Shown: positions 61,826-64,000 of the stretch, piece after piece
How positions within the stretch are numbered: position 1 is the stretch's first letter
Layout: the number at the start of each line of letters is the position of its first letter
NCBI RefSeq assembly: GCF_028463845.1
Contig: NZ_CP116805.1
Location: 1,426,001-1,490,000, forward strand
Length of the DNA stretch: 64,000 bases
From: Gimibacter soli
GTDB taxonomy: Bacteria; Pseudomonadota; Alphaproteobacteria; Sphingomonadales; Kordiimonadaceae
Reading direction: 5' to 3'
Translations under genes and position numbers: made by a program
Notes under the pieces: model-generated
Databases searched by the model: none
Seen by the model: the letters and a program-made list of their open reading frames with translations, nothing else
Told to the model about the DNA's origin: nothing

Positions 61826-63436
61826 ATGAGCGAACAAGCCACTGAAGCAGCATTTCCGGCAACGGGCAGCGCCTCGGGCCAGCTGTTTTCGGATCTGAAT
61901 GCGGGTTTCGCCTTCTTCCTCGATTGCGTGGTCAATCTGTTCGTTCTCTCCGGCATCCTGATCGGTGCGTTCGGCATGCCGGGCGAAGTGGTCTTCGGCA
62001 AGATCATCCCCGGCGCCATCGTCGGTATCGTTGCGGGCAATGCGCTGTTCATCTGGCAGGCCAAGCGGACATCGAAGGCGACGGGCAACCCGGCGCTGAC
62101 GAGCATCCCGCTCGGTATCGACCTGCCGACCATCTTCGGCATGTGCTTCTTCATTGTCGGCCCGGCCTATGTCTCCAATGTGGAGGCCATGGGCAGCCTG
62201 CCGGCCGCCGAACATGCCTGGCAGATCGGCATGGCCGCCGCCTTCTGGATGGCAATCATCAAATTTGTCCTCTCCTTCTTCGGTCGCGCCATGCAGACCC
62301 AGATGCCGCAGATGGCGCTCGTTGGTGCGATGGCCGGTATCGCGACCGTGTGGCTCGGCGCTGAAGCGCTTCTTGGCGTGTTCGCGCTGCCGGAAGTCAG
62401 CCTCGTTTCCATGATGATCATGGCCTTTGCCCTGATCGCCGGTCACCGCCTGCCGCTTTCGATGCCGGGGGCGGTGATCGCCATCGTCGTCGGGACGCTT
62501 CTTTATTATGTGCTCGCCTTCGCAGGTGTCGGGAACGGCTATGTGGTGCGTGAAGCGCCTGAACTGATCCCGGCGATCCCGACCTTCACGGTTGCTGGCA
62601 TCAGCGCCATGTCGGGCGAAATCACCAACAGCCTCGGGATCGTTTTCCCGTTTGCGCTGCTGATCGCGGCGTCTGCGGTGAATATCGTGGCAGGTGCGCG
62701 CATCGTGGGCGATCATTTCGACCCGCGTCAGGTCGTGCAGATCGATGCGACTGCCACCTTCATCAGTGCCATTTTCGGCGGCATCGTGCAGACGACCCCG
62801 TACTTTGGCCACACGACCTACAAGCGGATGGGCGCGCGCACCGGCTATGCCATCGGGGCGGTCAGCATGATCGCCATCGGCGGGCTCGGCGGGGTGATCG
62901 CCTTTGCCTCGCAGATGATCCCCGAAGGCGTGCTGAAGCCGATCCTTGTGGTGGTGGCGAGCGATATCCTGCGACTGGCCTTCGCCGGCGGTGATGCCCG
63001 CCATGCGCCGGCGCTTCTCTTTGCCATGGTGCCGGGCATCCTCAACTATGCCTTCTCGAAAGTGTCGGACCTTTACGGCCGCATCGGCGAGGCGGTCCAG
63101 CAGACCCTCGGCACCGACTGGCAGAACAGCTATCTGCTCCTTGGCGCCATGTCGCGCGGTTATATCCTTACAAGCCTTATCTGGGGTGCCATGCTGGTGT
63201 GGATCATCGACCGCTCGATGAAACGCGCGGCCTTCGCCGCCATTGCAGCGGCTACCTTTACGCTGTTTGGCGTGATCCACTCGGTGCTGCCGTCTTCGGG
63301 CATGTATCTGCCGTGGGCGATGCCCGCGATGGACGGCTTTGCGAGCGTGCTGCCATATCGGCTGGCGGCGGGTTACCTGATCACCGCGATCATGCTTTTC
63401 CTGTTCTCGCTGGACCGCGAAAAGCCCAGGGCCTGA
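61826..63436 (+). CDS. NCS2-type nucleobase permease
   Basis: A 536-residue protein with about twelve to fourteen helices. It resembles the AzgA/xanthine-uracil permease branch of NCS2: an N-terminal FFLDCVVNLFVLSGILIGAF helix, TSIPLGIDLPTIFGMCFF, and GGIVQTTPYFGHTTYKRMGARTGYA in the place of the QTT-containing substrate motif. The deoC gene 26 bases downstream suggests purine or nucleoside salvage. The substrate is unknown. Confidence 0.82.
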   Translation: MSEQATEAAFPATGSASGQLFSDLNAGFAFFLDCVVNLFVLSGILIGAFGMPGEVVFGKIIPGAIVGIVAGNALFIWQAKRTSKATGNPALTSIPLGIDLPTIFGMCFFIVGPAYVSNVEAMGSLPAAEHAWQIGMAAAFWMAIIKFVLSFFGRAMQTQMPQMALVGAMAGIATVWLGAEALLGVFALPEVSLVSMMIMAFALIAGHRLPLSMPGAVIAIVVGTLLYYVLAFAGVGNGYVVREAPELIPAIPTFTVAGISAMSGEITNSLGIVFPFALLIAASAVNIVAGARIVGDHFDPRQVVQIDATATFISAIFGGIVQTTPYFGHTTYKRMGARTGYAIGAVSMIAIGGLGGVIAFASQMIPEGVLKPILVVVASDILRLAFAGGDARHAPALLFAMVPGILNYAFSKVSDLYGRIGEAVQQTLGTDWQNSYLLLGAMSRGYILTSLIWGAMLVWIIDRSMKRAAFAAIAAATFTLFGVIHSVLPSSGMYLPWAMPAMDGFASVLPYRLAAGYLITAIMLFLFSLDREKPRA

Positions 63437-63462
63437 GACCTTAACAAGGCGGGAGAAACCTG

Positions 63463-64000
63463 ATGACCTCGCCCCAATATGTGAATGTCGGCACGGACTT
63501 TCATGCCGACTGGCTGGAAGATATCCGTGTCAACAAAAGCGGCGTCGAGCGCCGGGTTGCCGCACTTGGTGCTGCGCGTCCGGTCAGCGGTGAGGCACAG
63601 GTTGCCTTTCTGCTGAAGGCCATCAGCTGTATCGACCTCACGACCCTTGCCGGCGACGACACGCCGGGCCGGGTGGAACGCCTGTGCGCCAAGGCGCGGA
63701 ACCCGGTGCGCCGGGATATTCTCGCCGCTTTCGATATGGCCGACATGGGCCTCACCACCGGTGCGGTGTGCGTTTATCACGGCATGATCGAAACGGCGGT
63801 GAAGGCGCTTGAAGGCACCGGTATCCCCGTGGCGGCGGTTTCGACCGGTTTCCCGGCGGGCCTGGCGCCCATGGAAACGCGGATCGAGGAAATCCGCCGC
63901 TCGGTGGGGGCAGGGGCAGCGGAGATCGATATCGTCGTCACCCGGGCCCATGTCCTGACCGGCAACTGGCCGGCCCTTTACGCAGAAGTGAAAGCCTTCA
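63463..64000 (+). CDS. deoC: Deoxyribose-phosphate aldolase (N-terminal part)
   Basis: Partial gene running off the right edge, about 179 codons visible. Start ATG 63463 after GGGAGAAACCTG. Recognisable DERA segments: CIDLTTLAGDDTPGRVERLC, CVYHGMIETAVKAL, AAVSTGFPAGLAP, SVGAGAAEIDIVVTRAHVLTG and LYAEVKAF. DERA splits 2-deoxyribose-5-phosphate to glyceraldehyde-3-phosphate and acetaldehyde in deoxynucleoside breakdown. The catalytic lysine lies beyond the edge. Likely operon with the permease. Confidence 0.93.
   Translation, partial: MTSPQYVNVGTDFHADWLEDIRVNKSGVERRVAALGAARPVSGEAQVAFLLKAISCIDLTTLAGDDTPGRVERLCAKARNPVRRDILAAFDMADMGLTTGAVCVYHGMIETAVKALEGTGIPVAAVSTGFPAGLAPMETRIEEIRRSVGAGAAEIDIVVTRAHVLTGNWPALYAEVKAF

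Noticed and set aside
61652-63280. Long N-terminal extension of the TolC-like frame
   Set aside because: It is antisense to the NCS2 permease gene; the GTG at 61651 has a ribosome site and a lipoprotein signal.

Overview
The window is high-GC bacterial chromosome with dense genes, short overlaps and no tRNA, rRNA, phage, insertion sequence or CRISPR that I can see. It looks like an alphaproteobacterium: rnpB lies directly upstream of a complete-looking dcw (division and cell wall) cluster, the uvrC-pgsA-moaD-moaE order is typical of that class, FtsZ ends in the LEIPSFLRR-type tail, and there is a large TonB receptor of the sphingomonad/Kordiimonadales style. The exact genus is not decidable from the sequence.

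Layout. 1-2671: RND efflux operon divergent from its TetR regulator, with an operator between. 2714-3779: small lipoprotein, RNase P RNA, and two clusters of MraZ boxes. 3780-21162: dcw cluster mraZ-rsmH-ftsL-ftsI-murE-murF-mraY-murD-ftsW-murG-murC-murB-ftsQ-ftsA-ftsZ, almost all coupled by 4-base ATGA overlaps; ddl is missing between murB and ftsQ, and the protein in the murF slot lacks the usual catalytic motifs. 21279-22627: YtrA-type GntR regulator with a perfect palindromic operator and a polytopic membrane protein. 22632-28xxx region, minus strand: SIMPL protein, moaE, moaD, pgsA, uvrC, folB, pteridine-reductase-like SDR, ghrA-like dehydrogenase. 29515-31671, plus strand: rpmF, M48 lipoprotein peptidase, DinB-like protein, small secreted protein. 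31688-35726, minus strand: nadC, nadA, MBL-fold hydrolase, then a 412-base gene-free stretch rich in RNA-like hairpins, then an orphan modA. 35918-45142: pirin, hybrid histidine kinase, photolyase, IclR regulator, amidohydrolase, periplasmic binding protein, phaB. 45200-54848: DUF2239 protein, RlmI-like methyltransferase, hemolysin-III protein, a MacAB-like ABC exporter with two permeases and an adaptor, and a TonB receptor. 55017-64000: PAS/degenerate-GGDEF/EAL protein, SdsA-like alkylsulfatase lipoprotein divergent from a hydrolase-SDR pair, TolC-like lipoprotein, NCS2-type permease, and the start of deoC.

How the parts work together: the dcw block makes lipid II and assembles the divisome, and MraZ probably represses it through the six phased boxes. 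The Moco genes (moaD, moaE, modA) are scattered but two of them share an 18-base intergenic motif. The TetR operator near the RND pump recurs in the promoter of the alkylsulfatase gene 56 kb away, which suggests one small regulon. The most novel-looking items are (a) the MurF-like protein without a P-loop lysine, in the middle of an otherwise intact dcw cluster, and (b) the structured stretch at 34614-34833, where three successive hairpins carry the same hexanucleotide loop downstream of a sigma-54-like promoter.
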